Source: Roseburia_C sp031555935 (GTDB lineage: Bacteria; Bacillota; Clostridia; Lachnospirales; Lachnospiraceae). Taken from it: DNA of 64,000 bases. Each line of letters starts with the position of its first letter. Within the stretch, counting starts at the first letter, position 1. Position numbers and translations under genes: made by a program. A model generated the notes under the pieces. It saw nothing but the letters and a program-made list of their open reading frames with translations, was not told the DNA's origin and made no database searches. The stretch spans positions 18,587-82,586 of the forward strand of contig JAVBTX010000015.1 of assembly GCA_031555935.1 (NCBI GenBank), written 5' to 3'. Positions 17,371 through 26,915 of the stretch are shown in pieces.

Positions 17371-19070
17371 CCTTTGTACCTTGCTCCTTTGACAATATCC
17401 TCTAATTTCGCACCCATTTTCAACTGATTTCTCATCTCATCAGCCGGACAGCTTACGTTCTTCGCCCGCTCATAGAGGGGTTCCAAATACTTTTCTTCAC
17501 CATAACTTCTTTGCTTCAGACCTTCTTTTGCGCAGTCGACCAACGAAACCAGAAAATCTGCCATAACCTTATGATTCACAATTTCTTCGCCGCTTACCGC
17601 CATTGCCCTAAGTCTTGAATTACTCGCCGTAATCTGGTTTTTCTTTAAGAAATGAGCCGTAATTTCTTTTGCCGCAGAGAGATTGTTTACTAGTCCCAGA
17701 TTGAATGCAACGGGACAAAAAACTGTCTCAAATGGCTGGGTACAATCGCCTCGAAACTCCAGTGTATGGTAAGTATTCAGACAAACTCGTTCAAAACTGC
17801 GATAATATTTGATGTCTGTATCGGGATGATTCTGATTTTGAAAATACTCATTGAGACTGACCGGCTCCATATGTTGCAATTCCCCCTGCGCATTTTGATT
17901 AAAAAATATCTTTTTCTCCGCAATCGCCGCCACCATCTCATCAATACTTGAAAAAGTACAATCTTCAATACCAGTGTTTGGTAAGCCAATATTTTCCCAA
18001 TTATAATCCCTTGCACAAATTGAGTTTTTCGGATATTTCTTTCCCTCCGGAATCGTCACCGAGTTGGGAAACGAGTTCGAAAAGAGCAGTGCTCTGGCAA
18101 AATCCAGTTTACACATCAGATTAAAACTATCTACCAGTAGCTCGCCATTTACATCCAGGTGCGTTTGAATGGACTGCATTGTTGTCATATAATAATCTGG
18201 GGATTTTTGCGGGGTTCGCCTGGTCAAATAACTTTGCATCATATGATAAAACGGTGAATCACAAAATTCAAAGTTCTTCGGTGTTATCAAATTGGTTCCG
18301 CAACCGTAAAAGCCAAGACCTCTTGATTCATAAAAATCCATCGCCTGCTTCATTAAGGTGTGAAAGCATTTTTCAACCTCGTTGATATTTGGCTTGGGGC
18401 TCATCGAAAACTCAATTAATGTATAGACACATTCAATCGAAATGCTATCCCCCGCCTGATTTACGACTCTAGTCGGATAGCCCTCGATGTCCATCTGCTC
18501 CAACCCAAACTCGCCATTTTTCATTAAAAATGTAAAAAAATCTCTGGCAATCGCTTTGGCTGAAATACTCGTATCGCCACTTAGAAAAGCAACCGGATAT
18601 TCTAATTCAACCCCAACATCGGTTGTGGTTCTTAAAAAGTATGGTTCAATTAATTGTTGCCTCACAATCTGCTCCGCTCTGCTCATCGCTACTTTTTTGT
18701 AAATGGTCAGGACGTTCTTATTTGCCAAATACTGATATGTAATATCATCACTCATATTCTTTACCATATAAATTCCCAGTCCGCCGATTTTACGCTCCAT
18801 TGCATTCAGGGTAATATCCGGTGCATCCTGTTCTAATGGATTATAAGGAATACCATTATCTTTGAACTGAAGCATCAGCCGCCCATTTAAAATACTGCAT
18901 TTAAGTTCCATTTTTGTGGCATTGCTGTAATTCACAATGTTAGAATATATTTCATCCACAATAATCTCTATTTGCCATCTGTTCTGCATCGAAACATTAT
19001 TTGTTGCCAGAATATCTTCGACAAAGGATTGCACCTCGCTGAATCGTTCTAGTGATGGTACGATTTCCAT
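17367..19070 (-). CDS. RsbW-like HATPase fused to a glutamate-cysteine-ligase-like domain
   Basis: The first 135 residues of this 567-residue protein are a GHKL ATPase of the anti-sigma-factor kinase type: N box in DEIYSNIVNYSNATKME, G1 box in KDNGIPYNPLE, G2 box in GGLGIYMVKNMSDD. The remaining 430 residues look like the glutamate-cysteine ligase / carboxylate-amine ligase fold: VGVELEYPV, GLGFYGCGTNLITP, MQSIQTHLDVNGELL, ARALLFSNSFPN, and ARDYNWENIGLPN. That is my recognition of spaced motifs, not a search result. The ATG at 19068-19070 is preferred to the GTG at 19082 because of its GGGG site. It sits between the STAS gene and the solute-binding lipoprotein gene. Kinase activity on the neighbouring STAS Ser is expected from the family; what the ligase-like half does is unknown. 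Confidence 0.72.
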   Translation of the reverse strand: MEIVPSLERFSEVQSFVEDILATNNVSMQNRWQIEIIVDEIYSNIVNYSNATKMELKCSILNGRLMLQFKDNGIPYNPLEQDAPDITLNAMERKIGGLGIYMVKNMSDDITYQYLANKNVLTIYKKVAMSRAEQIVRQQLIEPYFLRTTTDVGVELEYPVAFLSGDTSISAKAIARDFFTFLMKNGEFGLEQMDIEGYPTRVVNQAGDSISIECVYTLIEFSMSPKPNINEVEKCFHTLMKQAMDFYESRGLGFYGCGTNLITPKNFEFCDSPFYHMMQSYLTRRTPQKSPDYYMTTMQSIQTHLDVNGELLVDSFNLMCKLDFARALLFSNSFPNSVTIPEGKKYPKNSICARDYNWENIGLPNTGIEDCTFSSIDEMVAAIAEKKIFFNQNAQGELQHMEPVSLNEYFQNQNHPDTDIKYYRSFERVCLNTYHTLEFRGDCTQPFETVFCPVAFNLGLVNNLSAAKEITAHFLKKNQITASNSRLRAMAVSGEEIVNHKVMADFLVSLVDCAKEGLKQRSYGEEKYLEPLYERAKNVSCPADEMRNQLKMGAKLEDIVKGARYKG

Positions 19071-19081
19071 AACGCGCCCCA

Positions 19082-19381
19082 CTACTGAATCTCCAGCATG
19101 GTGCGAAATCCGGTCATATCAAATACCTCCATGACCGCATTGGGTACGTTTACCAAAACCATGCTTCCTTTTTTGGAAAATGCCGTTTTATGCCCCATCA
19201 AAAGTGAGCGAAGACCGGCACTGCTGATATAGTCGACCGCTCTAAAATCCAAGACCACATGCTTCATTTTTTGAAACGACAGCAATATTTTCTCCTGCAA
19301 CTGCGGGCTTGTCATCGTGTCCACCCGGCCTTCAATTAATAAAATAATCTGTTCTTCATTTCTTTCTTCTGTAATTTTCAT
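19082..19381 (-). CDS. STAS-domain anti-sigma-factor antagonist (RsbV/SpoIIAA-like)
   Basis: This is a complete single STAS domain of 99 residues. The motif VDYISSAGLRSLL puts the conserved phospho-acceptor Ser at residue 54, the position phosphorylated by RsbW/SpoIIAB kinases. It begins 17 bases after the last CIS structural gene and has an AGGAGG-like site, so it appears to be in the CIS operon. Its stop codon lies 11 bases before the chosen start of the RsbW-like gene. With that kinase and the PP2C phosphatase downstream it forms the three classical parts of a partner-switching circuit. No sigma factor gene is nearby. Confidence 0.92.
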   Translation of the reverse strand: MKITEERNEEQIILLIEGRVDTMTSPQLQEKILLSFQKMKHVVLDFRAVDYISSAGLRSLLMGHKTAFSKKGSMVLVNVPNAVMEVFDMTGFRTMLEIQ

Positions 19382-19398
19382 TCGTCTTCCTCCTTGGT

Positions 19399-20460
19399 CT
19401 AACCTAACATTAAATGATTCTGTAATCTGGTTCTGTTATCGAGTACCGCTGTCTGACTGGCATAGAGACTGGCATTTAGATTTAGATAGCAGTATGTATT
19501 TAAAATGCACTGTCTTTCCAGATACACGATATTGATTCTGCACCGCACTGGTAAAAACTGCTTTAGTAAAAATAGTAACTGTGATTTTTTCTTTTCCTCC
19601 ACATAAGAACGAATCAGCATGGTAATCGTAAAACCATCTTCAACTAAAATGACTGCTTCTCCCAGAACAATTTCCGCCACCCGCGCAACTGACCATTTTG
19701 TTCCTTTTTTTCGATTAAGCTGATAACCTTCTCTAGCTAGAGTGCGCAGTGTTTCCACGTCTAAAAAGTTGCCACTAACATCGATTCCCAACCATGAAAT
19801 TAACTCTGGAAGCATCTCCGGCGGTGCCGTCCCCACCTCCAGCCTTTTTCCGACCGACTGTATTTCCCGGTGGAAATCTTGATACATGGAAGAAAAAATT
19901 GATAGATAGCGATGAAAGAAGCTGCCCCATTCCTGATAGACTTCGGGGTAGGCATCCATAAAATTATCGCCCGGCAGTCGGATACACATATCTTCAATGG
20001 TTCCCTGCCCCATTTGCCCCGTTCCCAAAATTTCAATGTAAAACCAGAGATAACGGCCACTTAGCTCATATAGTAAAATATCCTGCTGATTGATAAATGT
20101 CTGTTCGGCTAACAATGCAAAAAATTGCTGTTTCCGTTCGGGACTCACATGTGCATCCAACAAAAAATCACTGACCGAATGATTCTGCCCTTCCATGAAC
20201 CGTTCGCGCTCATTTGATGCGGCGAAATGAATGCAATAGCTCATCTCTGCTTCCAGCCGAATCCTCGCGGTAAATCTGCCCCATCGCTGATTCATTTGGG
20301 TTCCGTCAATTTCTCCGAAGAATACCATGCACGGATTCCCTGCAGCGCAGCACTGCTCTCCGGCTGTGCAGCACAACTGACTGCCTTTTTGCTCCATTCC
20401 TTGCATATATGCCGCACGCAGGCGATTTTCTCCGATGGAATAATTCCTGAATCTTTTCAT
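19399..20460 (-). CDS. CIS tail protein, TIGR02242/gpI-like
   Basis: The protein has about 353 residues. Residues 200-320 resemble the phage tail protein domain TIGR02242, found at the end of eCIS baseplate gene sets: PEMLPELISWLGIDVSGN, then LREGYQLNRKKGTKWSV-like spacing (REGYQLNRKKGTKW) and a VILVEDGF turn. This is also the pattern of P2 gpI-type proteins, which join the baseplate rim and bear fibres. It follows the second baseplate-J gene. The start is uncertain: candidates lie at 20460, 20472 and 20481. I chose 20460, which follows the same GAAAGGCATGGTTA leader seen before the FtsE-like gene; the 20481 start would overlap the upstream stop as TAATG. Confidence 0.75.
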   Translation of the reverse strand: MKRFRNYSIGENRLRAAYMQGMEQKGSQLCCTAGEQCCAAGNPCMVFFGEIDGTQMNQRWGRFTARIRLEAEMSYCIHFAASNERERFMEGQNHSVSDFLLDAHVSPERKQQFFALLAEQTFINQQDILLYELSGRYLWFYIEILGTGQMGQGTIEDMCIRLPGDNFMDAYPEVYQEWGSFFHRYLSIFSSMYQDFHREIQSVGKRLEVGTAPPEMLPELISWLGIDVSGNFLDVETLRTLAREGYQLNRKKGTKWSVARVAEIVLGEAVILVEDGFTITMLIRSYVEEKKKSQLLFLLKQFLPVRCRINIVYLERQCILNTYCYLNLNASLYASQTAVLDNRTRLQNHLMLG

Positions 20461-20480
20461 CTTAATAACCATGCCTTTCA

Positions 20481-22616
20481 TTATGTATTGTAGGTATTGA
20501 TTTGAAGCTGGAATCGACCTGGATAGCACAAGCAGTTCTCACCTGGTTTAATATCCGCCCCTTGACGCGTGGCATATCTAGTATTTGATGTGCTAAATGA
20601 CAGTTCATAAATATATTCGACACCTTCAAGCTTCTCGATTTCCTGAAAGACTTCTGAAAAACTAAGCAGCTCGCCAAATTGCTGACTGCCATTTACATAG
20701 TCGAGCCGTTTGTTTAAAATAGCCGTAATTTCTTTGCGGCAATTCTCATAATGCTTTTTGACATAAATACTCCCTGATACATCCACGGGAACATAAATTG
20801 GCTCCAGAATGTTGATGGATGTGGACAGCAGCCGATATTGTTCTAAATGCTGACGCAACATCTCGCGATAAGTTTCCGAAAGAAAGGGTAAATGGGAATT
20901 TCCTCCACTTGGTTTCACTGCGATATTTACTACATTTTGCCGTGTCTGGCAAAACGCTCTTACCTTATCAAAGCACAGGCCCGGTGTTTGTTTTACAATT
21001 GTTTCATAATCATCGGCCAGCACTGCCGCACCGCTTTTGCCCACATCTGCACGAAACCGCTGTCTGACCTCTGCCATGCTCTCCTGATTTCTTCCCCCGC
21101 GACCGGACGCTGGATTAAAGCAGTTTAATTCCTGTGGTACTCCCGGTGTTGGTGCCGCACCATTCATGAATGGATTCCCAGAAAAAATATTTCCGGAAAG
21201 AATATTTCCCGGCAATATATTGCCGTTTGCTCCCATTGTGACGCTTAACCCACCCAGAAATATTTTTGCGCCCAGGTATCTCCCTGCATTTTGGATACAG
21301 ATATTTCCATCGTCAGTGAAGTCGTAGCATAAATCATCTGCGTTCTTTCGACCCGGCGGCACGATATCATAGGCCTGCGCTGTCATCTGCACAATCAATG
21401 AAAATGTTTCTGGGACAATATTGGCAACTGGTAGTTCAATCATCTGATTGTCGTACCCATAGACGTATCCCAGTTCACGCACCCGCATCATTTCTTCACT
21501 GTAAGCCACCACGCAAACGTTATCCCGCCCTCTCGTCGGCCCATAACCCGCATCAATCCAAGGAAAACGCAGCTCGTACCCATTCCTTTCCGCCGAACGC
21601 ATGTGAGGGGGACTTACCCTTTCCGCCGTATGAATCGAAAAGAAACGTCCCGCCGTGGCCTCACCCTGATATTCCTGATATAAGTGATAATTCTCCCCAC
21701 GCCTTTCCCGACAAAAAACCTGAAGATACTGTTCTTTTAAAAGTTCATTGTGCAGTCGCAGCACGGAGCCGCCAGAAAAGAGACTAGCCAGCGACTTGGT
21801 GTGTCTTTGCCACACCTCAAATAATCCGAAACAAATAAATCTAAGCTTTGGCGGCACGTCATAGTTTGCGCTTTTTATTTTTCCTCGGATGGCATAGCCC
21901 GCCTGCGGCAGCGCGTCGAAAATCTCGCCTGGTGTCTTTGGCAAACGAAAGCGCAGCTCGCCATCTAGCAATAGACAAAAGGTTTGATCCTGACATGGCA
22001 TTTCGACAAATCCATCTTTTGTATAATAACTCCACTCAATTGATGCAAATGGGCAACAACTGCCCGGTTCTGGTTGGTTCCGCATTGTTTCCTGCCCAGT
22101 CTGGAGATAGGCAATGATTTCCCTATTTGGCACAAAGGGATTGTCAAATATAAAGTAAATTTCAGCTCCTGCCTGTGGACTCGCGCCAAATGGTTCATCG
22201 CTAAGCGGCATCTCCCTGTGCAGAATATTTTCATGGCTTTTAACCGTATCGCCGTGCCGGGAATAAACCCCCACCAGCTTAGCAGCAGGAACAACCGTCT
22301 GCGTGGGAACTTCAAAAACCAGCTCACCGCAGTGAAATTGCTGATTTTCAGATAGTATCAAATCCTCATTGAGATGCTCTGCTTTTAGCAACACACTGGC
22401 ACTTTTTAATTCCCGCGCGGGAAATCCAACCAGATTCAGCAGCTCCTTCTGTACTCCCGCGGCCATCTCGTCAATCAACTGCTGCTGCAATACGCTCGCC
22501 CCTGATAACTGCTCTAAAATTGTAATACCCGGTTCCGATGGATTGAAATTCGTCCACTCCTTGGTATAGAGCGGAATCTGGGTTAATGCTTCCGAAACTA
22601 ATGCTTCTACGGTCAT
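20481..22616 (-). CDS. CIS baseplate-J protein (Afp12-like), with an in-frame repeat insert
   Basis: This 711-residue protein is the second of two baseplate wedge proteins. The N-terminus (TKEWTNFNPSEPGITILEQL) and the middle (ESMAEVRQRFRADVGKSGAA, DYETIVKQTPG) are typical of putative baseplate assembly proteins of the Afp12 / gp6-like group. The C-terminal baseplate-J region ends with TREGVEYIYEL-like spacing (KLEGVEYIYELSFS). Residues around 335-345 contain VSPPHMRSAER, encoded by a DNA segment (21587-21615) identical over 29 bases to a segment in the large repeat protein gene, so a dispersed repeat has landed in frame here. A Gly/Asn-rich pentad run (GNILPGNILSGNIFSGN) lies near residue 470. 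The gene overlaps the upstream J gene by four bases. Confidence 0.85.
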   Translation of the reverse strand: MTVEALVSEALTQIPLYTKEWTNFNPSEPGITILEQLSGASVLQQQLIDEMAAGVQKELLNLVGFPARELKSASVLLKAEHLNEDLILSENQQFHCGELVFEVPTQTVVPAAKLVGVYSRHGDTVKSHENILHREMPLSDEPFGASPQAGAEIYFIFDNPFVPNREIIAYLQTGQETMRNQPEPGSCCPFASIEWSYYTKDGFVEMPCQDQTFCLLLDGELRFRLPKTPGEIFDALPQAGYAIRGKIKSANYDVPPKLRFICFGLFEVWQRHTKSLASLFSGGSVLRLHNELLKEQYLQVFCRERRGENYHLYQEYQGEATAGRFFSIHTAERVSPPHMRSAERNGYELRFPWIDAGYGPTRGRDNVCVVAYSEEMMRVRELGYVYGYDNQMIELPVANIVPETFSLIVQMTAQAYDIVPPGRKNADDLCYDFTDDGNICIQNAGRYLGAKIFLGGLSVTMGANGNILPGNILSGNIFSGNPFMNGAAPTPGVPQELNCFNPASGRGGRNQESMAEVRQRFRADVGKSGAAVLADDYETIVKQTPGLCFDKVRAFCQTRQNVVNIAVKPSGGNSHLPFLSETYREMLRQHLEQYRLLSTSINILEPIYVPVDVSGSIYVKKHYENCRKEITAILNKRLDYVNGSQQFGELLSFSEVFQEIEKLEGVEYIYELSFSTSNTRYATRQGADIKPGENCLCYPGRFQLQINTYNT

Positions 22617-25600
22617 GACAATCCCCCCGCGCTCACGATATGGAACGCCCCCCTTGTTTCACTCGGCGAAATGAAATGAATCTCATGCTCACCGCTTTTG
22701 CAGACAAAATATGGATTTGAGGGAAGCTGCTCCAATTCGCATTCATGTTTTCCTTGTTTATCCCGGTATGCGGCATAGATTACCAGCTTTTCGAGCCGCA
22801 TCTTGACATCGAGTGAATTCAGCTTCATCCGGATTTGGGTTTGCCGTGGCAATCTCCCGATGTCCCAGCCATTTTGGTGTTTTGTCGTGGTTGGAGTGAG
22901 ATAACGCCTCAGCTCACCACACACCAGTTCCAGGATTTGCAGACTGTCATTTTCATCAGGAATCTGTAACCAGGCCACCACCGAAATTTCAACAAATATT
23001 GGTTCCTCAATCAGGAGCTGACTGGCCTCCATTGTTAATTCACATTTTTTAAGCAAATGCTCACTTAATTTCGGGCGTAATTTTGCGAAGGCGCGAGTCT
23101 TTTCTTCAAATTCTTTCATCAGCAGAATAAGGCAATATTTGTCATGCACTTGAATACATGAGACCTTGTCCACACTTTCAGAAAAGCTGCGGACTTCCCG
23201 CTCAAAATCCTGGCTTGTCACCAACCGTTTTCTGCCGCTTAAAATAACTGCGCCACGTTGTAATGTCCGACTTGTATTTTCCATATTGGCACCACCATAA
23301 GCAGCATATAAATTTGTGACCGCATCGACAAAGTGCAAATTTTTAAGGCTTCCTTCAATACTCCTAGCGGGTATATTTCCTTCCGCTCCATTACATCCTC
23401 TGACAATCACCTTGATGGCCACGCCCTCCGTAACCCGAGGTATCTTCACATGAATCCCATCGCCAAAACGAAGGCTCCGATTCCAACGGTCCAAAACATA
23501 AGACCGCTCCCCTGACTGCGTGTTTTCAAAATTTTCAAAGTTACTCACTTCTTGCCAAAGCACATAAAATTCCTGTATCTCTTCTTTATAGTTATATTCT
23601 GCACGAACTTCATTTGGGTGCTCCGCAAGCATTTGCTGCATCTGGCTCCGGCTCAGGACATTTACTTCGTTCACCCACACCTGGGCATCCAAAATATGTT
23701 CTTGGGCCAGTTTAAATTCCATATTGGGCTTAATCTCATCCAGATAAAATGTTTTTTCCTTGAGCGTATCCACATTCATAACTTCGACCGCGTTGAGCAA
23801 AATACTCTGAATCAATGGACTTTCACCCTCCCATTCACCTGACCCGATATCCACAAGGCGTAGCCAATACCTTGTTTTTCCCTCTAAGGTAAGACTAGCC
23901 ATATTATCTGGCGGCAAAAAGCGGACACACCCCGTCCTTTTTAACCCCTCTGTCCCATCAACCACCCGCAGTAACTGAAATCCCTGTGGTGATGAGTATT
24001 CAAATTGCAGGGTTCTATTTGCCGAAATGTTATCTTCATTTAATTCAAAGAGGATGCTGACCGGTCCCTGTTCCGGGCGTTTATCAAAGCCCAGATAAAG
24101 GGCATTCTTGGTGTATGCACTCGGGCAAAAGGCAACTATTTCTCTGCCTGCACACAGCTCGTCGGTGAGATTCCTTTTTTTTGTACCAGATATTGCTTCT
24201 AGTTTCTGGGGATACTGCGGCCGCCCTTGATAAGAATAACCAATCTTCATCTGCGTGATAACCGGATAGTTATGCCGGCAAGGAAATAAATAACAGTTGT
24301 CCGCCTTTAGCACTTGCATCCGCAGCATACGGCCCTCATATCCAAATGCATTCTGTTCCTTCCAATCAGCCGGACAAACAAAATGCAGTGTCACTGCCCC
24401 ACTTCTGTCCGCCGCAAAAAGATGCTCATATTCTTCTTCGAGGTCCAGTCGCCGCCAGCCGCTGCCGTTATAATACTCAAGTGAAATACTTTGCACAAAG
24501 GCATCTGGCACAAAATTTACCAAAGCAGAATTTGTTTTTCGTTTTATAATTTTTAATGCATCCGCTTCTTCTGCATTTGGTAGCTTCGTAAGATGCTGTT
24601 TTATCTCCAGCCCAAAGGTAATCGTCACCTCTGCCCCAGCTTTGGCAAAACAGGAATTATGTCCTAGAAATACCTCATTATAAAGATTCAGCGTTTCTCC
24701 AAACGGATGAAACTTTTCCCGATTTAAGTCACTTGTTCCATTGCTGACAAATTCAACCGTCTGCGCGCTTCCTTCGGAGGATATCTTGATTGATGTCAGC
24801 GGGATATTTTCCGTTACATCTGCTGCAAAAAATACCAGTGCTGAATAGGCCTTGTCGCGTCCACACTTTTTATTTTGCTCCGGCAAATGAAACCGTAAGA
24901 ATGTATTGTCCACCGCTACATTTACTGGTTGTAACCCCATTTCGGTATATTGCTCCAGCCTAATTTGACCCATCCTGCAAGCGTTCAAAAACTGGGGACT
25001 GTTTTCAAAGTCCAGACAAAGCTCCGCTTCGCTGATATCGAATGCCGTCTTGTGATAGAGCACTAATGCATTGCTTTCCATTCCCTTTTCGGTTGATGAA
25101 AACAATTTAAATGGCAGCAGACTTTGTTTGAACAATGGTTTTTCCACCAATTCTTCAATGACTGGTATCGGTTGAAATTTCCCCAACAGCGCCTGCACTT
25201 GTTTGGCTTTTCCCGATACCATAAAAATGGTCTGAAAACGGGCCGATGTGACATAGAGGGAGGACTCTGTTTCAAATACAATTTGCTGACTGTCCCGATT
25301 CGTATATAGCTTTATTCCACCCTGGACATATATGCCCGGGATAGTATCATGATTGATTTCAAAGCGAACGATTGTCGACGATGGCTGTGGCGGCAGCGGT
25401 GAAATTCCCAACATATTGACAAGCTCTGCCCGAAAACGCCTCGGACCTTGATTAAAGTATGCCACGTTCTCTGCCAATTGCCCTGCATACAGGATTAAGA
25501 GCACAGCGCCAGCATCCGGTGTTTTCAGATTAATACTCCACTCCGGCGTATAAGACTCCGCTAATGTCCTCATCTGATTTATTATGTTATCACTTGTGCG

Positions 25601-25624
25601 ATTGTCGAATTTGCTAACCCTCAT
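22613..25624 (-). CDS. CIS baseplate-J protein (Afp11-like)
   Basis: This large wedge protein of 1003 residues has an opening (DNRTSDNIINQMRTLAESYT, then PEWSINLKTPDAGAVLLILY) of the Afp11 / phage baseplate type, in which the N-terminus reads as a list of attachment helices. The C-terminal half contains the J-like core (RSYVLDRWNRSLRFGDGIHV, SQDFEREVRSFSESVDKVSC). In PVC-type particles the two J proteins form the inner baseplate wedges around the spike. It overlaps both neighbours by four bases (ATGA), gp25 upstream and the second J protein downstream, so baseplate genes are translationally coupled. Confidence 0.86.
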   Translation of the reverse strand: MRVSKFDNRTSDNIINQMRTLAESYTPEWSINLKTPDAGAVLLILYAGQLAENVAYFNQGPRRFRAELVNMLGISPLPPQPSSTIVRFEINHDTIPGIYVQGGIKLYTNRDSQQIVFETESSLYVTSARFQTIFMVSGKAKQVQALLGKFQPIPVIEELVEKPLFKQSLLPFKLFSSTEKGMESNALVLYHKTAFDISEAELCLDFENSPQFLNACRMGQIRLEQYTEMGLQPVNVAVDNTFLRFHLPEQNKKCGRDKAYSALVFFAADVTENIPLTSIKISSEGSAQTVEFVSNGTSDLNREKFHPFGETLNLYNEVFLGHNSCFAKAGAEVTITFGLEIKQHLTKLPNAEEADALKIIKRKTNSALVNFVPDAFVQSISLEYYNGSGWRRLDLEEEYEHLFAADRSGAVTLHFVCPADWKEQNAFGYEGRMLRMQVLKADNCYLFPCRHNYPVITQMKIGYSYQGRPQYPQKLEAISGTKKRNLTDELCAGREIVAFCPSAYTKNALYLGFDKRPEQGPVSILFELNEDNISANRTLQFEYSSPQGFQLLRVVDGTEGLKRTGCVRFLPPDNMASLTLEGKTRYWLRLVDIGSGEWEGESPLIQSILLNAVEVMNVDTLKEKTFYLDEIKPNMEFKLAQEHILDAQVWVNEVNVLSRSQMQQMLAEHPNEVRAEYNYKEEIQEFYVLWQEVSNFENFENTQSGERSYVLDRWNRSLRFGDGIHVKIPRVTEGVAIKVIVRGCNGAEGNIPARSIEGSLKNLHFVDAVTNLYAAYGGANMENTSRTLQRGAVILSGRKRLVTSQDFEREVRSFSESVDKVSCIQVHDKYCLILLMKEFEEKTRAFAKLRPKLSEHLLKKCELTMEASQLLIEEPIFVEISVVAWLQIPDENDSLQILELVCGELRRYLTPTTTKHQNGWDIGRLPRQTQIRMKLNSLDVKMRLEKLVIYAAYRDKQGKHECELEQLPSNPYFVCKSGEHEIHFISPSETRGAFHIVSAGGLS

Positions 25625-26061
25625 AGCTCCCTCTCCCTCTGCTTATTTTCACTGTTTCTGTAATACGGAAACACCAGATTTTCCTTTTTGTTTTCAGCGA
25701 TTATATTGTACTCAATATAGACGAGCAGGCTATCCTTTGACGATTGACTATCAACACTGATATTAACATCTGATATTCTTGGTTCCTGCGATAAAATATC
25801 CTCCCGAATTTCATTTGTCATAACCGTAATCCATGTTGTCGTCAAATCCATAAACGCATAGTCTGACAAACGACTGCCAAAATCATAGCGGCCAAATCGT
25901 TCCGATTTTTGAGTTTTCAAAATCAGATAAATGGACTCCTTAATACTTTCGCTTTCCTTTGACATCACGATTTTTCCAGTTGCCCGGTTGACCTGCAATG
26001 GAAATTTTATTCCCTGCCCTAAAAATTTCTCATCCATCCTCTGCTCCTTTTGTGAATCCAT
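25621..26061 (-). CDS. gp25-like baseplate wedge protein (Afp9-like)
   Basis: This 146-residue member of the GPW/gp25 family starts with FLGQGIKFPLQVNRATGKIV and has the core SIYLILKTQKSERFGRYDFG. The EPRI motif follows in LSQEPRISDVNIS. This small conserved protein clamps the baseplate wedge to the first sheath ring in T4, T6SS and PVC-like particles. Its start overlaps the spike gene stop (TAATG), and its stop overlaps the J1 start. Confidence 0.92.
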   Translation of the reverse strand: MDSQKEQRMDEKFLGQGIKFPLQVNRATGKIVMSKESESIKESIYLILKTQKSERFGRYDFGSRLSDYAFMDLTTTWITVMTNEIREDILSQEPRISDVNISVDSQSSKDSLLVYIEYNIIAENKKENLVFPYYRNSENKQREREL

Positions 26062-26912
26062 TAACCTATCTTGATTGGGGAACCTGATATTTGGACGACA
26101 CCGCTGCTATTTGCCTTAAATGTGGAATCCGCTTCCAACATGATATTAGAGCCTTTTACCTTAGCACTGCCATTGGTCTGAAATTCCAGACCATTTTCTG
26201 CCTCAAGCTTTATCTTTTTGCCCTTTACGGTCATGTTTCCTGATTCGCCATCCATGGAAATGGTTATTCCATCGCCAACCTTTAGCTCCACCTTTTTAGC
26301 GACCACAATACTCAGCTTTTCCTTCCCTTCCGCGGTGGACAATGCTATCTTGTTCTTGCCCTCCTTGTCTGAAAGCGTGACTTGTTTTTTCTCATTGTCC
26401 ATAGTGAATGTGTACATCTGCAATGCAGTCTGGACCACTAGCTGGTCCTTCTCGCCCGGCTCGCCATCACCGGTATCTTTGCCCTCCTCATCAAGGTCGC
26501 CAATATCCATCATGGTAATATTGGTACCATGCCTGGTCATAATCCGCTTACAGTTATTATTTTTATCTGCTGCCTTTTTGACTAGTTGGGTACCACTTTG
26601 GAGGATGCTGCCAATTACATAGGGCGTTTCCACGTTGCCATTTTCAAATGCCAGCAGCACATGATCCCCCACCTCTGGCAGAAAATAATGTCCCCAGCTC
26701 GTTCCGCCAGATAAACTGATAACAGGAACCCATTTCATTACATCAGCCTCTTCATCCATTGTTGGAATGCGGACACAGACATGCCCCGGCATTTCCTTGG
26801 AATAATTTTTTACAACAATACCAGCCAAAACACCGAGCATACGGTTACTACCATTTTCGGTCTTGGCAATCTGCTGTCTTGCCGCTTTATCAATGATATT
26901 TAAAATCTCCAT
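26061..26912 (-). CDS. CIS spike protein (gp5/gpV/VgrG-like, OB and beta-helix only)
   Basis: This protein of 283 residues has an OB-type domain near the N-terminus (MLGVLAGIVVKNYSKEMPGH, VRIPTMDEEAD, FLPEVGDHVLLAFENGN), the signature of gpV/gp5 baseplate spikes. A repetitive beta-stranded region rich in Lys, Gly and Val (KVELKVGDGITISMDGESGN) follows, which would form the triple beta-helix needle. The gp27-like hub is not in this protein but in the gene just before it, whereas Afp8/Pvc8 and VgrG have both parts fused. The PAAR-like tip that should cap the needle is encoded by the gene at 36263-36649. Confidence 0.85.
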   Translation of the reverse strand: MEILNIIDKAARQQIAKTENGSNRMLGVLAGIVVKNYSKEMPGHVCVRIPTMDEEADVMKWVPVISLSGGTSWGHYFLPEVGDHVLLAFENGNVETPYVIGSILQSGTQLVKKAADKNNNCKRIMTRHGTNITMMDIGDLDEEGKDTGDGEPGEKDQLVVQTALQMYTFTMDNEKKQVTLSDKEGKNKIALSTAEGKEKLSIVVAKKVELKVGDGITISMDGESGNMTVKGKKIKLEAENGLEFQTNGSAKVKGSNIMLEADSTFKANSSGVVQISGSPIKIG

Positions 26913-26915
26913 CTC

